The notes below the pieces were generated by a model. The model was not told the DNA's origin, ran no database searches, and was given only the letters and a program-made list of their open reading frames with translations. This document shows positions 9,627 through 17,777 of a stretch of DNA of 64,000 bases, piece by piece. Source of the DNA: Neolewinella xylanilytica (GTDB lineage Bacteria > Bacteroidota > Bacteroidia > Chitinophagales > Saprospiraceae); contig NZ_PTJC01000007.1 in NCBI RefSeq assembly GCF_002934605.1, positions 62,001 through 126,000 of the forward strand. The letters run 5' to 3'. Numbering within the stretch: position 1 is the stretch's first letter; each line of letters begins with the position of its first letter. A program made the position numbers and the translations under genes.

Positions 9627-9818
9627 GCTGTTAGGCTGTTAGTCTTTTAGGTGGCATGGATGGTAGTTGGTCAGTTAATTATAGAATCCTTGGTGAATGC
9701 AGACACTGCGAAATGGTACAAAAGCTGTACTGGTGGGAATAATTTTCGGCTGCAGCCACTTTGGGTTCAGCAGACAGCGGACCGGGTAATGTCTAAAAGA
9801 CTAAAAGACTAAAAGACT
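9624..9818. repeat. Octamer-repeat spacer between lysS and lgt
   Basis: The left end, starting at the lysS stop, reads TAGGCTGT twice and then TAGTCTTTTAG. The right end is three copies of CTAAAAGA (9793-9816) followed by CT and the ATG of lgt. TAGTCTTTTAG on the left is the exact inverse of CTAAAAGACTA on the right, so the spacer is bracketed by 11-base inverted repeats. No Shine-Dalgarno site remains in front of lgt; the repeat occupies that place. Confidence 0.8.
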
Positions 9819-10655
9819 ATGTTTCTCTACATCACCTGGGACGCCTCCCCCGAAATCTTCTCCGTCGGTCCGATCACGCTGCGGTGGTATGGCATGATGT
9901 TCGCCCTCGGTTTCCTGTTGGGATTCATGATGGTGCGGCGGATGTTTTTGCGCGACGGAGCGCCGGAGTCTTGGCTGGATTACTGTTTTTATTTCCTGAT
10001 CGCGGGCACGGTACTCGGTGCGCGGCTCGGCCACATCCTGTTTTACCAGTGGGATTACTACAGCTCCCACCCGGAGGATATTTTGAAGATCTGGGAGGGC
10101 GGACTGGCCAGTCACGGGGGCGTGATCGGGGTGGTGACCGCGCTGTGGCTTTTCAGCAAGTTCGTGAGCAAACAATCCTTCTTCTGGATCAGCGACAAGG
10201 TGGCCGCGCCGATCGCGTTGGTAGGCGCGATGATCCGCTTCGGGAACCTGATGAACAGCGAGATCGTAGGCACCCCGAGCGATGCGCCCTGGGCCTTCCT
10301 CTTCGTCAACGCCCGACCCGCGATACTGGCCGAAGTACCCCGCCACCCCGTCCAGCTCTACGAAAGCATTAGCTACTTAGCCGTTTTCGGCTTGTTACTT
10401 TGGCTGTACTGGAATACCGAACTGCGCAAGCGACCGGGCTTCCTTACCGGTCTGTGGTTTGCGCTGATCTTCGGCTTCCGGTTTATCTGGGAGTTTTTCA
10501 AAAGCCAGCAGGGTGGATTTGCCGCCGAAGGGGCATTGCAGACGGGGCAGTGGCTAAGTGTACCCTTGGTGGCACTCGGACTTGGATTGATGGCGTACGC
10601 TTACAGCCGGAAGCCTCGGGAGACTGCTGTCAAGGGGTTAGGGGGTAAAGGCTGA
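9819..10655 (+). CDS. lgt: Prolipoprotein diacylglyceryl transferase
   Basis: A membrane protein of 278 residues with about seven hydrophobic helices. It moves diacylglycerol from phosphatidylglycerol onto the lipobox cysteine of prelipoproteins, the first step in making the lipoproteins seen elsewhere here (SusD proteins, Dabb protein, GH144-like lipoprotein). Family motifs are present: GGLASHGGVIG with the essential His, IRFGNLMNSEIVG (the Lgt signature with Arg and Asn), and HPVQLYE. A second, different lgt gene lies at 13452-14642. The start codon directly follows an octamer repeat, which is unusual. Confidence 0.96.
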   Translation: MFLYITWDASPEIFSVGPITLRWYGMMFALGFLLGFMMVRRMFLRDGAPESWLDYCFYFLIAGTVLGARLGHILFYQWDYYSSHPEDILKIWEGGLASHGGVIGVVTALWLFSKFVSKQSFFWISDKVAAPIALVGAMIRFGNLMNSEIVGTPSDAPWAFLFVNARPAILAEVPRHPVQLYESISYLAVFGLLLWLYWNTELRKRPGFLTGLWFALIFGFRFIWEFFKSQQGGFAAEGALQTGQWLSVPLVALGLGLMAYAYSRKPRETAVKGLGGKG

Positions 10656-10849
10656 AAGGGGGCTAGGGGGTAAGGGTTGAAAGCGGCTGCGGGGCTGCGG
10701 AACTTTGTAAACGAGGGTAACCTTTGGGAGACCGTTGCCGGCGGGGGCTTTCCAGGTTGCATTTTCGCTTCCTGAATTACCTTGGACCTGCGCGCCGGCG
10801 CCCAAGCTGCCGCCCTTAGCCCCTTCACCCCGTAAGCCCTTAGCCCCTT
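10632..10849. repeat. G/C-rich phrase-repeat spacer between lgt and the HAD gene
   Basis: The left part (about 10632-10680, overlapping the end of lgt) repeats AAGGGGTTAGGGGGTAA-like phrases. The right part (about 10811-10849) repeats CCCTTAGCCCCTT twice. The two are rough inverted copies and enclose about 130 unique bases. The TTG start of the HAD gene lies in the last repeat copy. Confidence 0.6.
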
Positions 10850-11474
10850 GGAAATACATACCATCATCTTCGACCTGGGAAACGTGCTCATCGGCTGGCA
10901 GCCGCGGGCGCTGTTTGAGCGGGTGTTCGACACAAAAGAAGAGGTCGACCACTTTCTGCAAAACGTAGCTACGCTGGAGTGGAACGAAAAACAGGACGCC
11001 GGCCGGACGATCGAGGAGGGGACGCGAGAACTGATCGCCCAGCATCCGGAGTTCGAGCGGGAGATACGCATCTACTACGACCGTTGGACGGAGACGATTA
11101 CCGGGCCCATCGAGGGGACGGTGGAAATACTCAAGGAACTGAAAGCAAGTGGAAAGTACCGCCTGTTGGCCTTGACCAACTGGTCGCACGAGCTTTTTCC
11201 CTGGGCGCGGGAGACCTTTGACTTTTTGGAGTTGTTCGAGTCCATTATGGTCTCCGGCGAGGTAGAACTCCAAAAGCCGGACCCCGCCATCTACCGGCTG
11301 CTGCACGAGACCTACGATCTGAAAGCATACGGTGGCTGCGTATTTATCGACGACAGCCTGCGTAACGTGGAGGCCGCGCGGAAAGAAGGGCTGGATACGA
11401 TTCGCTTCGAGAGCCCCAAACAGCTACGGGAGGAATTGGTGGCTCGGGGGGTGGGGTTAGGGGGTAGCAGGTAG
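10848..11474 (+). CDS. HAD-superfamily phosphatase (HAD-IA, YihX-like)
   Basis: A protein of 208 residues starting at a TTG at 10848 (MEIHTIIFDLGNVLIGW). No ATG fits because the first conserved motif is already at residue 9. HAD motifs occur in order: DLGNVL (motif I; the second Asp of DxD is Asn, as in YihX-type proteins), LTNWS (motif II), LQKPDPAIY (motif III Lys), and FIDDSLRNVEAA (motif IV acids). Such enzymes remove phosphate from sugar phosphates or similar small molecules; the Asn in motif I is common in this subgroup. The cytoplasm is the likely location. The gene follows lgt after a repeat-rich gap and converges with purQ. Confidence 0.87.
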   Translation: MEIHTIIFDLGNVLIGWQPRALFERVFDTKEEVDHFLQNVATLEWNEKQDAGRTIEEGTRELIAQHPEFEREIRIYYDRWTETITGPIEGTVEILKELKASGKYRLLALTNWSHELFPWARETFDFLELFESIMVSGEVELQKPDPAIYRLLHETYDLKAYGGCVFIDDSLRNVEAARKEGLDTIRFESPKQLREELVARGVGLGGSR

Positions 11475-11500
11475 CGGGTCGATCACCGGCTACCTGCTAC
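11464..11500. terminator. Hairpin between the converging HAD and purQ genes
   Basis: A perfect 12-base stem, GTAGCAGGTAGC (11464-11475) with GCTACCTGCTAC (11489-11500), and a 13-base loop. The HAD stop codon is in the first arm. No T-run follows on either side, so it may be a repeat-derived hairpin rather than a true intrinsic terminator. Confidence 0.45.
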
Positions 11501-11510
11501 CTGCTAGATA

Positions 11511-12215
11511 CTACTCCACAGCTACCGCTTCGACCAATCCCTGAAAGATGGTGAAGCCGTCTCGGTTCCCGAGGATGTCCTCGCTGGCGCGCTCGGGGTG
11601 GGGCATCATGCCGAATACGTTGCGTTGGGCGTTACAGATACCGGCGATGTTACCGATGGAGCCGTTGTAGTTGCTGTCCAGATTGACGTCACCGGCGCCG
11701 TCGCAGTAGCGGAAGAGGACCTGGTCGTTCTGGTTGAGCTCGTAGATGGTCTGCTCGTCGGCGTAGTAGCGGCCTTCGGCGTGGGCGATGGGGATGCGGA
11801 GCACCTGGCCGGGAGAGAGCCGGCGGTTGGTGGGCGCATTGTCGGTTTCGGCACGAATGAAGACGTTCTTGGCGATAAATTTCTGCTCGCGGTTGCGCAA
11901 CAGGGCGCCGGGGAGCAGCCCGGCTTCGCAGAGAATCTGGAAACCGTTGCAGATACCGAAGACGTAGCCGCCGCGGTTGGCGAAGTCGATCACTGACTTC
12001 ATGATCGGGGAAAAGCGGGCTACTGCTCCGGCGCGGACGTAATCACCGTAGCTGAAGCCACCGGGCACGATGATACAATCGTCGGTAGTGAGGTCGCCCA
12101 GGCTTTCCTCCTTATGCCAGAGCTTGACGGTTTCGCGGCCGAGGACGGTGCCGAGGACGTGTATCATATCGTCGTCGCAGTTGCTGCCGGGGAAAACGAT
12201 TACGCCGAATTTCAT
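11511..12215 (-). CDS. purQ: Phosphoribosylformylglycinamidine synthase subunit I (glutaminase)
   Basis: A protein of 234 residues. It is the glutamine amidotransferase subunit of FGAM synthase (purine pathway step 4), supplying ammonia to PurL. Class I glutaminase features are clear: FPGSNCDDD at the start, PGGFSYGDY (oxyanion region), the nucleophile Cys89 in GICNGFQIL, and MMPHPERA with the catalytic His near the end. The ATG at 12215 is chosen; the frame continues upstream only through a palindromic repeat. This separate subunit plan needs purS and a short purL elsewhere. The gene is downstream of kdgK on the same strand, with a repeat between them. Confidence 0.96.
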   Translation of the reverse strand: MKFGVIVFPGSNCDDDMIHVLGTVLGRETVKLWHKEESLGDLTTDDCIIVPGGFSYGDYVRAGAVARFSPIMKSVIDFANRGGYVFGICNGFQILCEAGLLPGALLRNREQKFIAKNVFIRAETDNAPTNRRLSPGQVLRIPIAHAEGRYYADEQTIYELNQNDQVLFRYCDGAGDVNLDSNYNGSIGNIAGICNAQRNVFGMMPHPERASEDILGNRDGFTIFQGLVEAVAVE

Positions 12216-12264
12216 GTCGCTGAATTTAGGGTGTGAAGATAGGGCGGAAAATGCTGGGGGGTAT

Positions 12265-12318
12265 CTGACACATCGGATGTCTGTCAAAATGACAGTGCCT
12301 GACACATCCGATGTCTAC
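12265..12318. repeat. Paired-palindrome intergenic repeat, locus b
   Basis: CTGACACATCGGATGT, then CTGTCAAAATGACAG (itself a palindrome, CTGTCA/TGACAG), then CTGACACATCCGATGTCTAC. The right edge is the inverse of GTAGACATCGG at locus a. It lies in the 111-base gap between purQ and kdgK. Confidence 0.8.
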
Positions 12319-12326
12319 CGGGCAGT

Positions 12327-13340
12327 TTACCGGCTCACCCGCCCGCTACCGTCGCCCTCCATCAGGGTGACGACCTCCTCGACGGTCACCAGGTTCACGT
12401 CGCCGGGAATGGTGTGTTTTAGGGCCGAAGCCGCCGTAGCGAAGCGGACCGCCGCAGCCGGATCGTCGGGCCAGGTGATAAGGCCGTAGATGAGCCCGCC
12501 CATGAAGCTGTCGCCGCCGCCCACCCGGTCTACGATGTGGGTGAGTTGGTAAGTAGGGGCAGTGTGGAGTTCTTGCCCGTCCCAGAGCAGGCCGCTGTAG
12601 GTGTTGTGGCTGGCCGAAACGGTTTCCCGGAGGGTGGTGGCCAATTTTGAGGCTTTGGGAAAGCGGTCCTGCATGGCGCGGGCTACTACGGAAAAGTCGT
12701 CGTCCGGGGGGCGGGGGATGCCGAAGTAGCTCTCCGCTTCCCGAGTGCCGCCTACGATCAGGTCGCAGTGCTCGACGAGGGCGGGCATGACCTCGCCGGG
12801 GGATTTGCCGTACTGCCAGAGTTTTTCCCGGTGGTTGAGGTCGACGCTGATGGTGAGGCCCTTCGCGGTGGCGGCTTCACAGGCTTCGAGGCAGGCGTCG
12901 GCGGCCGACTGGCTCAGGGCCGGGGTTATGCCCGTCCAGTGGAACCAGCTCGCCCCCTCGAAGGCGGCGTCCCAGTCGATCTGCCCCGGGCGAATGGTCG
13001 CCATACCCGAATCCTCGCGATCGTACACGACCTTGGATGCCCGCTGTACGGCGCCCTTTTCGAGGAAATACAGCCCGAGCCGTTTGCCGCCCCGGACCAC
13101 GTGTTCCGTTTCGATGCCGGCTCCCCGCAGGGCGTGGAGGGCGCACTCGCCCAGGTCGTTATCGGGTAAGCGGGTGACGAAGGTTACGCCCAGTCCGAAG
13201 TTAGCCAGGGATACGGCTACGTTGCTTTCCCCGCCGCCGTATTCTACCCGGAAATCGTGGGCCTGGCGGAAGCGCTGGTGACCCGGCGGACTGAGCCGGA
13301 GCATGATCTCGCCAAATGTGACTACCTGGGAACGTTTCAT
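12327..13340 (-). CDS. kdgK: PfkB-family sugar kinase, probably 2-keto-3-deoxygluconate kinase
   Basis: A protein of 337 residues of the ribokinase/PfkB family. It starts MKRSQVVTFGEIMLRLSPP, the usual KdgK opening. Family signatures are EYGGGESNVAVSLANFG near residue 35 (PfkB signature 1) and VDRVGGGDSFMGGLIYG near 275, which holds the catalytic Asp and anion hole. KdgK phosphorylates 2-keto-3-deoxygluconate to KDPG in uronate breakdown. This would fit the inositol oxygenase at 26070, which makes glucuronate, although the two are far apart. Other PfkB sugar kinases are the alternative. It lies between lgt2 and purQ on the same strand. Confidence 0.85.
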   Translation of the reverse strand: MKRSQVVTFGEIMLRLSPPGHQRFRQAHDFRVEYGGGESNVAVSLANFGLGVTFVTRLPDNDLGECALHALRGAGIETEHVVRGGKRLGLYFLEKGAVQRASKVVYDREDSGMATIRPGQIDWDAAFEGASWFHWTGITPALSQSAADACLEACEAATAKGLTISVDLNHREKLWQYGKSPGEVMPALVEHCDLIVGGTREAESYFGIPRPPDDDFSVVARAMQDRFPKASKLATTLRETVSASHNTYSGLLWDGQELHTAPTYQLTHIVDRVGGGDSFMGGLIYGLITWPDDPAAAVRFATAASALKHTIPGDVNLVTVEEVVTLMEGDGSGRVSR

Positions 13341-13451
13341 GGTGAGCAGGGGATTGGGTGGGTAAGGACGTTCTACCGATTGCTATCGGAAACCGGCGGT
13401 CAAAGGTTGGCTGAGGAAGCGCTCCAGACGGGTATCCCTTCCGGTGGCCGG

Positions 13452-14642
13452 TTAGCGTGGCTCCTGCGCTCCCGGCGCCCCCCTATTGTACACGACCCTG
13501 CCGCGGCGGTATACCCAAATTCCGCCGACGATGCCCGCCAACATGAAGCCGAGGGCGATGATTTGGGCCTGGGTGAGGCTGAAACCGAGGAAGTCGTACT
13601 GGTCGTTGAGGCGGACGTACTCGATGAAGAAGCGCTCTACTCCGTTGAAGAACAGGTAGATGCAGAAGAGCATGGCCGGAAAGACGGTCAGCGGTTTGCG
13701 GACCGCCCAGAGAATGCCGCCGATCGCGAAGGCCATCAGCGTCTCGTAGATCGGGGTCGGGTAATGCAGCTCGGGAAGCACGCTGCAGTACTGGTCGGCA
13801 CAGCCGGGAATGGGGACGCCCCGGTTCAGCACGTTGTTCGGGTAATCGAAGCCGTAGAGCCAGTCGGGCAGGAACCAGCCGTCGGGGATCGCGGTGATGG
13901 CCGTCCCCCAGTCGCCGTCGCCGCTGAGCTGGCAACCGATCCGCCCCACCCCGTAGGCCACGATGAGGGCCGGGGCCACCGCGTCCATCACGGGCAGCAC
14001 CGGAATTTTGTGCTTCCGCAGGTAGAGGAAAACCGCTACGCCGCCGCCGATGAGGCCGCCGTAGATGGCCAGTCCGCCGCCGCTGAATAGCTCCTGGATG
14101 GGGTTCTGGAGGAAGCGATCCCAGTATTCGATCACGGCGAAAAACTTGGCGCCGAGCAATCCGCCAAGTGCCGCCATCATCGTGATGGGCCCGACGCGGT
14201 CGCTGGGGTAGACTACGACCGGCTGCGGTTCCGGCAGCTCCCCCTGTTTGCGGCCGATCTGGTAGTAGTAGCCGAAGAAGAGGGCGGCTCCGAGGAGCCC
14301 GGTAAGGAAATAGCCGTCCGTGGAGAGCAAGGTGCCGGAGGGGTCGAGCTGCCAGGCTTCGAAGTTGGCGATCGCGTAGGGGATCTTATAGCCGAGTAGG
14401 AAACCGAGGATGGTGTTGGTGACATAGTCCGCCGCAGTGACCGTATGGCCGGGCACGCGCAGGGTGCTTTCCCCGCGCAGCTGGCCGATGCGTTCCCGGC
14501 GCTGTAGCTCCATTTTGACCAGCTTTGCCGCCACGATAAAGGCGAGCAGCAGGAAGAGCCCGAAGGTTTTGACGATGCTAAAACCGTTATCGCGGGCGGT
14601 GCCGATCAGGTCGTAGAGCAGGTAGGAAAGGTCCGGATACAT
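13452..14642 (-). CDS. Divergent second Lgt-family membrane protein
   Basis: A protein of 396 residues, longer than the usual 270-300 because of an N-terminal extension of about 90 residues with a membrane helix. The Lgt pattern is clear but altered. GGLAIYGGLIGGG has Tyr where the classic gene (9819) has the essential His (SHGG). GVGRIGCQLSGDGDWG replaces the GRxxNFxN signature. HYPTPIYE replaces HPVQLYE. It may be a diacylglyceryl transferase with different substrate choice or a protein that has lost this activity. The ATG at 14642 is preferred over a GTG two codons upstream. It follows the thioredoxin-like gene with a 30-base gap, so they are probably co-transcribed. Confidence 0.85.
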   Translation of the reverse strand: MYPDLSYLLYDLIGTARDNGFSIVKTFGLFLLLAFIVAAKLVKMELQRRERIGQLRGESTLRVPGHTVTAADYVTNTILGFLLGYKIPYAIANFEAWQLDPSGTLLSTDGYFLTGLLGAALFFGYYYQIGRKQGELPEPQPVVVYPSDRVGPITMMAALGGLLGAKFFAVIEYWDRFLQNPIQELFSGGGLAIYGGLIGGGVAVFLYLRKHKIPVLPVMDAVAPALIVAYGVGRIGCQLSGDGDWGTAITAIPDGWFLPDWLYGFDYPNNVLNRGVPIPGCADQYCSVLPELHYPTPIYETLMAFAIGGILWAVRKPLTVFPAMLFCIYLFFNGVERFFIEYVRLNDQYDFLGFSLTQAQIIALGFMLAGIVGGIWVYRRGRVVYNRGAPGAQEPR

Positions 14643-14672
14643 GGCCACAAAGCTACGCCACAGGTAGTTGGC

Positions 14673-15851
14673 TTATTCCGTCTGGGCGCGGAGTTGGTCA
14701 ACGAGGTCCTGGATCGCGCGGCGGTAGTTGTCCTGACCGTCGGGCCCGAGGGAGGTGAGCGAGCGTTCGGCGGCCTCCAAGCCCTGCTCGTAGCGTTGCC
14801 GTTTCTGCAGGAAGCGGGCGAGGTTGTAGTAGTCGCGCCAGCCCTCCTCGGACAGCTCGGCGGCCGCACCCAGCGACTCGGCCGCCAGGTCGATGATGAC
14901 GGAGTAATCAATGAACTCGGAGTTCTCCAGCGCCCCGAAGAGATCGCGGAGACGATCCTCGTCGCCGGCTGCTCCCTTCTTCAGGTAATTTTTGGCGGCT
15001 TTGTAGACGTCCTTGTGCTCCTTACCCTGCAGCGCGAAGGCGAATTCTCCTTCGGATTCGAGGCGTTTGGCTTCGTCCTTGTCTACGAGGGCCATCTTAT
15101 TCACGGCGGTCCCCATTAGTTCCTGGCTGCGAAATTCGAGTGCTTTATTGAAGGTGGCGCGCACGGCGTCGCGTACTTTTTCGTCGTAGGCCTGGCGGCC
15201 CTCCAGCTCGATGATGCCATCCCGTTGCTCGATAAGGAGGTCGAAGAGCCGGCTATCCGCTTCCGTCGTAGCAAGAAAAATAGTGCGCCGGGGCGCAGGA
15301 GAAGCGAGGTCGAGTCCGGGTGTCCGTAGGTAATCGTTGGCAATCTTCAGGTGGGGTTCGCCGCGTCGGATCAGGGCACGGATCAGTTTGTAGGCGGCTT
15401 CCGGTTCCTTATTCGCGTAGGCTTTTTCGAGGACGGCCATGTTATCGATGCGTTCCAGGGCGGTGCGGGCGTCGCTGATCAGCTGCTCGGCCTGGCGGGC
15501 ACCGATGATGCGGTGTACGGGCTCGTTGTCGGCGTTGATGAACAGCAGGGTGGGGAAAGCGGGCGCCCGGTGGAATTCGCGGAAGTCCGCCGACTCCGGC
15601 TTTTCCATATCGTACTGGACGCTGATGAAGTTGGCGTTGAAGAAATCGCCGACCTCCTCCCGGGGGAAGACGCTGTTGGCCATCATCTTGCAGGGGCCGC
15701 ACCACTCGGCGTAGGCGTCGACGAAGATGAGCTTGTCCTCGGCTTCGGCCTTGGCGAGGGCTTCGTCCCAGGTGCCTTCGAAGAACTCGATGCCCTGCGC
15801 GGAAAGACCGGCGGAAAGCAGCAGGAGAAGGAAGGGTATTAGATAACGCAT
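14673..15851 (-). CDS. Secreted thioredoxin-family protein with helical repeat C-terminus
   Basis: A protein of 392 residues. It has a signal peptide (MRYLIPFLLLLLSAGLSAQ) and a thioredoxin domain at about 22-130 with the active site WCGPC at residues 50-54 and the cis-Pro in APAFPTLLF. The remaining 260 residues are mainly helical and Glu/Arg/Ala-rich, resembling TPR-like repeats. It is probably a periplasmic thiol reductase or disulfide exchange protein of the DUF255/thioredoxin_7 type seen in Bacteroidota. The gene is followed closely by the divergent lgt, which may hint at a shared role in envelope protein maturation, but this is only inference. Confidence 0.87.
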   Translation of the reverse strand: MRYLIPFLLLLLSAGLSAQGIEFFEGTWDEALAKAEAEDKLIFVDAYAEWCGPCKMMANSVFPREEVGDFFNANFISVQYDMEKPESADFREFHRAPAFPTLLFINADNEPVHRIIGARQAEQLISDARTALERIDNMAVLEKAYANKEPEAAYKLIRALIRRGEPHLKIANDYLRTPGLDLASPAPRRTIFLATTEADSRLFDLLIEQRDGIIELEGRQAYDEKVRDAVRATFNKALEFRSQELMGTAVNKMALVDKDEAKRLESEGEFAFALQGKEHKDVYKAAKNYLKKGAAGDEDRLRDLFGALENSEFIDYSVIIDLAAESLGAAAELSEEGWRDYYNLARFLQKRQRYEQGLEAAERSLTSLGPDGQDNYRRAIQDLVDQLRAQTE

Positions 15852-15963
15852 AAGTATTGGGGTAAAGCGGTGGGAAGCCTTAAACTAACATACACCTGAG
15901 TATACAAGTTACCCACCGGCGAGTGGAACGGCAAGCGATGTTTAACCCCCGTTTAACGCCACC

Positions 15964-16206
15964 TTACTCGCTCTTGGGTGCGCGGCGCGGATTTTTAGGC
16001 ACCGGATCCGGCCCGAACCCGCCCCACGGATGACAGCGGCCGATGCGCTTCAGCCCGAGCCAGCTTCCCTTCAGCACGCCCCATTCCTTGATCGCTCCGA
16101 TGGCGTAGTGGCTGCAGGTCGGCGTGTACCGGCAGCGCGCTCCGATCAGGGGCGAGATCGCGACCTGGTAGAAGCGGATGGGTAGGATGAAGAGTTTATT
16201 AAGCAT
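15964..16206 (-). CDS. yidD: Membrane protein insertion efficiency factor YidD
   Basis: A small protein of 80 residues with the family pattern: [20 protein letters not shown], then [14 protein letters not shown], and [15 protein letters not shown] near the end. It carries the conserved cysteines of YidD. YidD helps YidC put proteins into the inner membrane. In many genomes it is beside rnpA/yidC; here it stands alone upstream of the thioredoxin-like gene on the same strand, with a 112-base gap. Confidence 0.95.
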   Translation of the reverse strand: MLNKLFILPIRFYQVAISPLIGARCRYTPTCSHYAIGAIKEWGVLKGSWLGLKRIGRCHPWGGFGPDPVPKNPRRAPKSE

Positions 16207-16438
16207 TTAGGGGATAGGAGATAGTATGCATCAAGCATAGCTTAAACGGCTGGTGAAAATGTAAAGTTTTTGCGTCCGATGGGGGGCTGCGAGTGGCGAG
16301 GGCGGCGGCCGGGGAACCGTTATTTAAATTTTAAATCGGGGGCGGGAGGGAGTTTCCGTGCAGCGGGGCGACTACATTCAGGTTCCTTTTGCGGGTAGTC
16401 GCTTGGCTGCTGCCGGTATCACCTAGAACTCTGGATGG

Positions 16439-16993
16439 ATGAAATCGCATAGTTATTTACTATTCTTCTCTTTTTTGTGCTTTTCAAACTGGGCCAACGG
16501 GCAGTCTGCGGAATCGCCGGCTGCGGTCGAATCGGTGTATGGGGCGCAAATTGGTTTTTTTGGCGTTTGGGGATATACGGAGCTTCCGTTGGGTCGTTCG
16601 GTCGTAGCACGTCTGGAGGCCGGGCTGGATGCGGGCTACCGCAGAAGCAACGATATGCTGACAGGGGCACCGGTGATTGCGGCGGGCCCGCGGTGGTACT
16701 ATAATCTGGACAAGCGGGCGGCGAAGGAGAAACGCATTGCCGGCAACGCGGCGAACTTTCTGTCACTGCCCATTGCCTATCGCCCCGGTTGGTTTACGCT
16801 CTCGAACGGAGATGATGCCTACACCGATAAGGAAATCACCTTACTGCCCACCTGGGGGATCCGCCGCAACCTAGGGAAGCACCTCAATTTTGAGGTGGGC
16901 GTGGGGATCGGCTATCGGGTCCGGTGGTTAGATTTTGGGGTGAAGCGATTTGGCGATGTTGCGGCTTGGGTTCCGTTGCGGATCGGGTTCTAG
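16439..16993 (+). CDS. Small outer-membrane barrel-like protein, first of a duplicated pair
   Basis: A protein of 184 residues with a signal peptide (MKSHSYLLFFSFLCFSNWANGQ). The mature part alternates strands and has motifs shared with the next gene: LARLEAGLD-like, AGPRWYYNL, GNAANFLSLPI, LPTWGIRR and the ending WVPLRIGF. It ends in an aromatic residue, as outer-membrane barrels do. It is a clear paralogue of 17158-17718, and both genes end exactly where a palindromic repeat starts, so the stop codon TAG is the first part of the repeat. Function unknown. Confidence 0.75.
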   Translation: MKSHSYLLFFSFLCFSNWANGQSAESPAAVESVYGAQIGFFGVWGYTELPLGRSVVARLEAGLDAGYRRSNDMLTGAPVIAAGPRWYYNLDKRAAKEKRIAGNAANFLSLPIAYRPGWFTLSNGDDAYTDKEITLLPTWGIRRNLGKHLNFEVGVGIGYRVRWLDFGVKRFGDVAAWVPLRIGF

Positions 16994-17044
16994 ACATCGG
17001 ATGTGTCAGGTGTGTCATTTTGACAGACATCGGATGTGTCAGGT
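16991..17044. repeat. Paired-palindrome intergenic repeat, locus c
   Basis: GACATCGGATGTGTCAGGT occurs at 16993-17011 and again at 17026-17044, in the same direction, with GTGTCATTTTGACA between. The left edge TAGACATCGG overlaps the stop codon TAG (16991-16993) of the upstream gene. Confidence 0.85.
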
Positions 17045-17157
17045 CCTTTAAGGCAGTAGTTGCCGGCAATTCCGGGTGCCCGGCACGGGTTATACTCCCG
17101 TCAACTGAACCGCCCACCTTGTTTTCTACCTCGCTCAGAGCTGTCGTGCCTGTTCGC

Positions 17158-17718
17158 ATGCAGCGCCCATTTTTTATTGTCGGCCTGTTGCTGGCGCTGG
17201 CGAGTACCATCTCGGGTCAGGCGCCGACGGAGAATGCCACCGTAACCCGCCAACTGGGCGTACAACTCGGCTATCTGGGAACGTGGGCCTATGGCGAATG
17301 GCCCCTCGGTAACCAACTCGTAGCGCGTGCCGAAGCGGGGCTCGATCTGCGCATGCGCGAAGGTGGCTGGACTACCCCGGCGGCCTTTCGGTTCACGCCG
17401 GTGGTTACGGCCGGTCCGCGGTACTACTACAATTTGGTCCGGCGGGCCCGGCGCGGACGGGATACCTACGGGAATGCCGCCAATTTCGTGGCGCTGCCGG
17501 TCAGCTTTGAGACGGGCTGGGTCGTATGGTCGGTACCCGAAGGAGCGGTAGCGGAGCGCGCTATGACCGTACTCCCCACCTGGGGGCTGCGCCACGGCAT
17601 CCACCGGCGGTACAGTGTCGAAGCGGGGCTCGGGCTAGGCTACTCCCACCGCTGGATGCCGGGGACGGCGGCGCGGGGCAATTTGGCGATCTGGGTGCCC
17701 TTCCGGATTGGCTTTTAG
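17158..17718 (+). CDS. Small outer-membrane barrel-like protein, second of the pair
   Basis: A protein of 186 residues starting at the ATG at 17158 (MQRPFFIVGLLLALASTISGQ, a signal peptide). The frame is open upstream through the palindromic repeat, but that stretch is not coding. The mature part follows the paralogue at 16439: LGYLGTWAYGEWPLG, VARAEAGLDL, AGPRYYYNL, GNAANFVALPV, LPTWGLR, and WVPFRIGF at the end. The duplicated unit seems to include the downstream repeat. Outer membrane is likely; no function is assigned. Confidence 0.75.
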   Translation: MQRPFFIVGLLLALASTISGQAPTENATVTRQLGVQLGYLGTWAYGEWPLGNQLVARAEAGLDLRMREGGWTTPAAFRFTPVVTAGPRYYYNLVRRARRGRDTYGNAANFVALPVSFETGWVVWSVPEGAVAERAMTVLPTWGLRHGIHRRYSVEAGLGLGYSHRWMPGTAARGNLAIWVPFRIGF

Positions 17719-17767
17719 ACATCGGATGTCTATTAAACTGACAGCACTGACACATCCGATGTGTCCG
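17716..17767. repeat. Paired-palindrome intergenic repeat, locus d
   Basis: TAGACATCGGATGTC starts with the stop codon of the upstream gene. After a spacer (ACTGACAG) follows CTGACACATCCGATGTGTC in inverse orientation. It sits between converging genes just before the Dabb gene end. Confidence 0.8.
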
Positions 17768-17777
17768 GCCCTAAACC

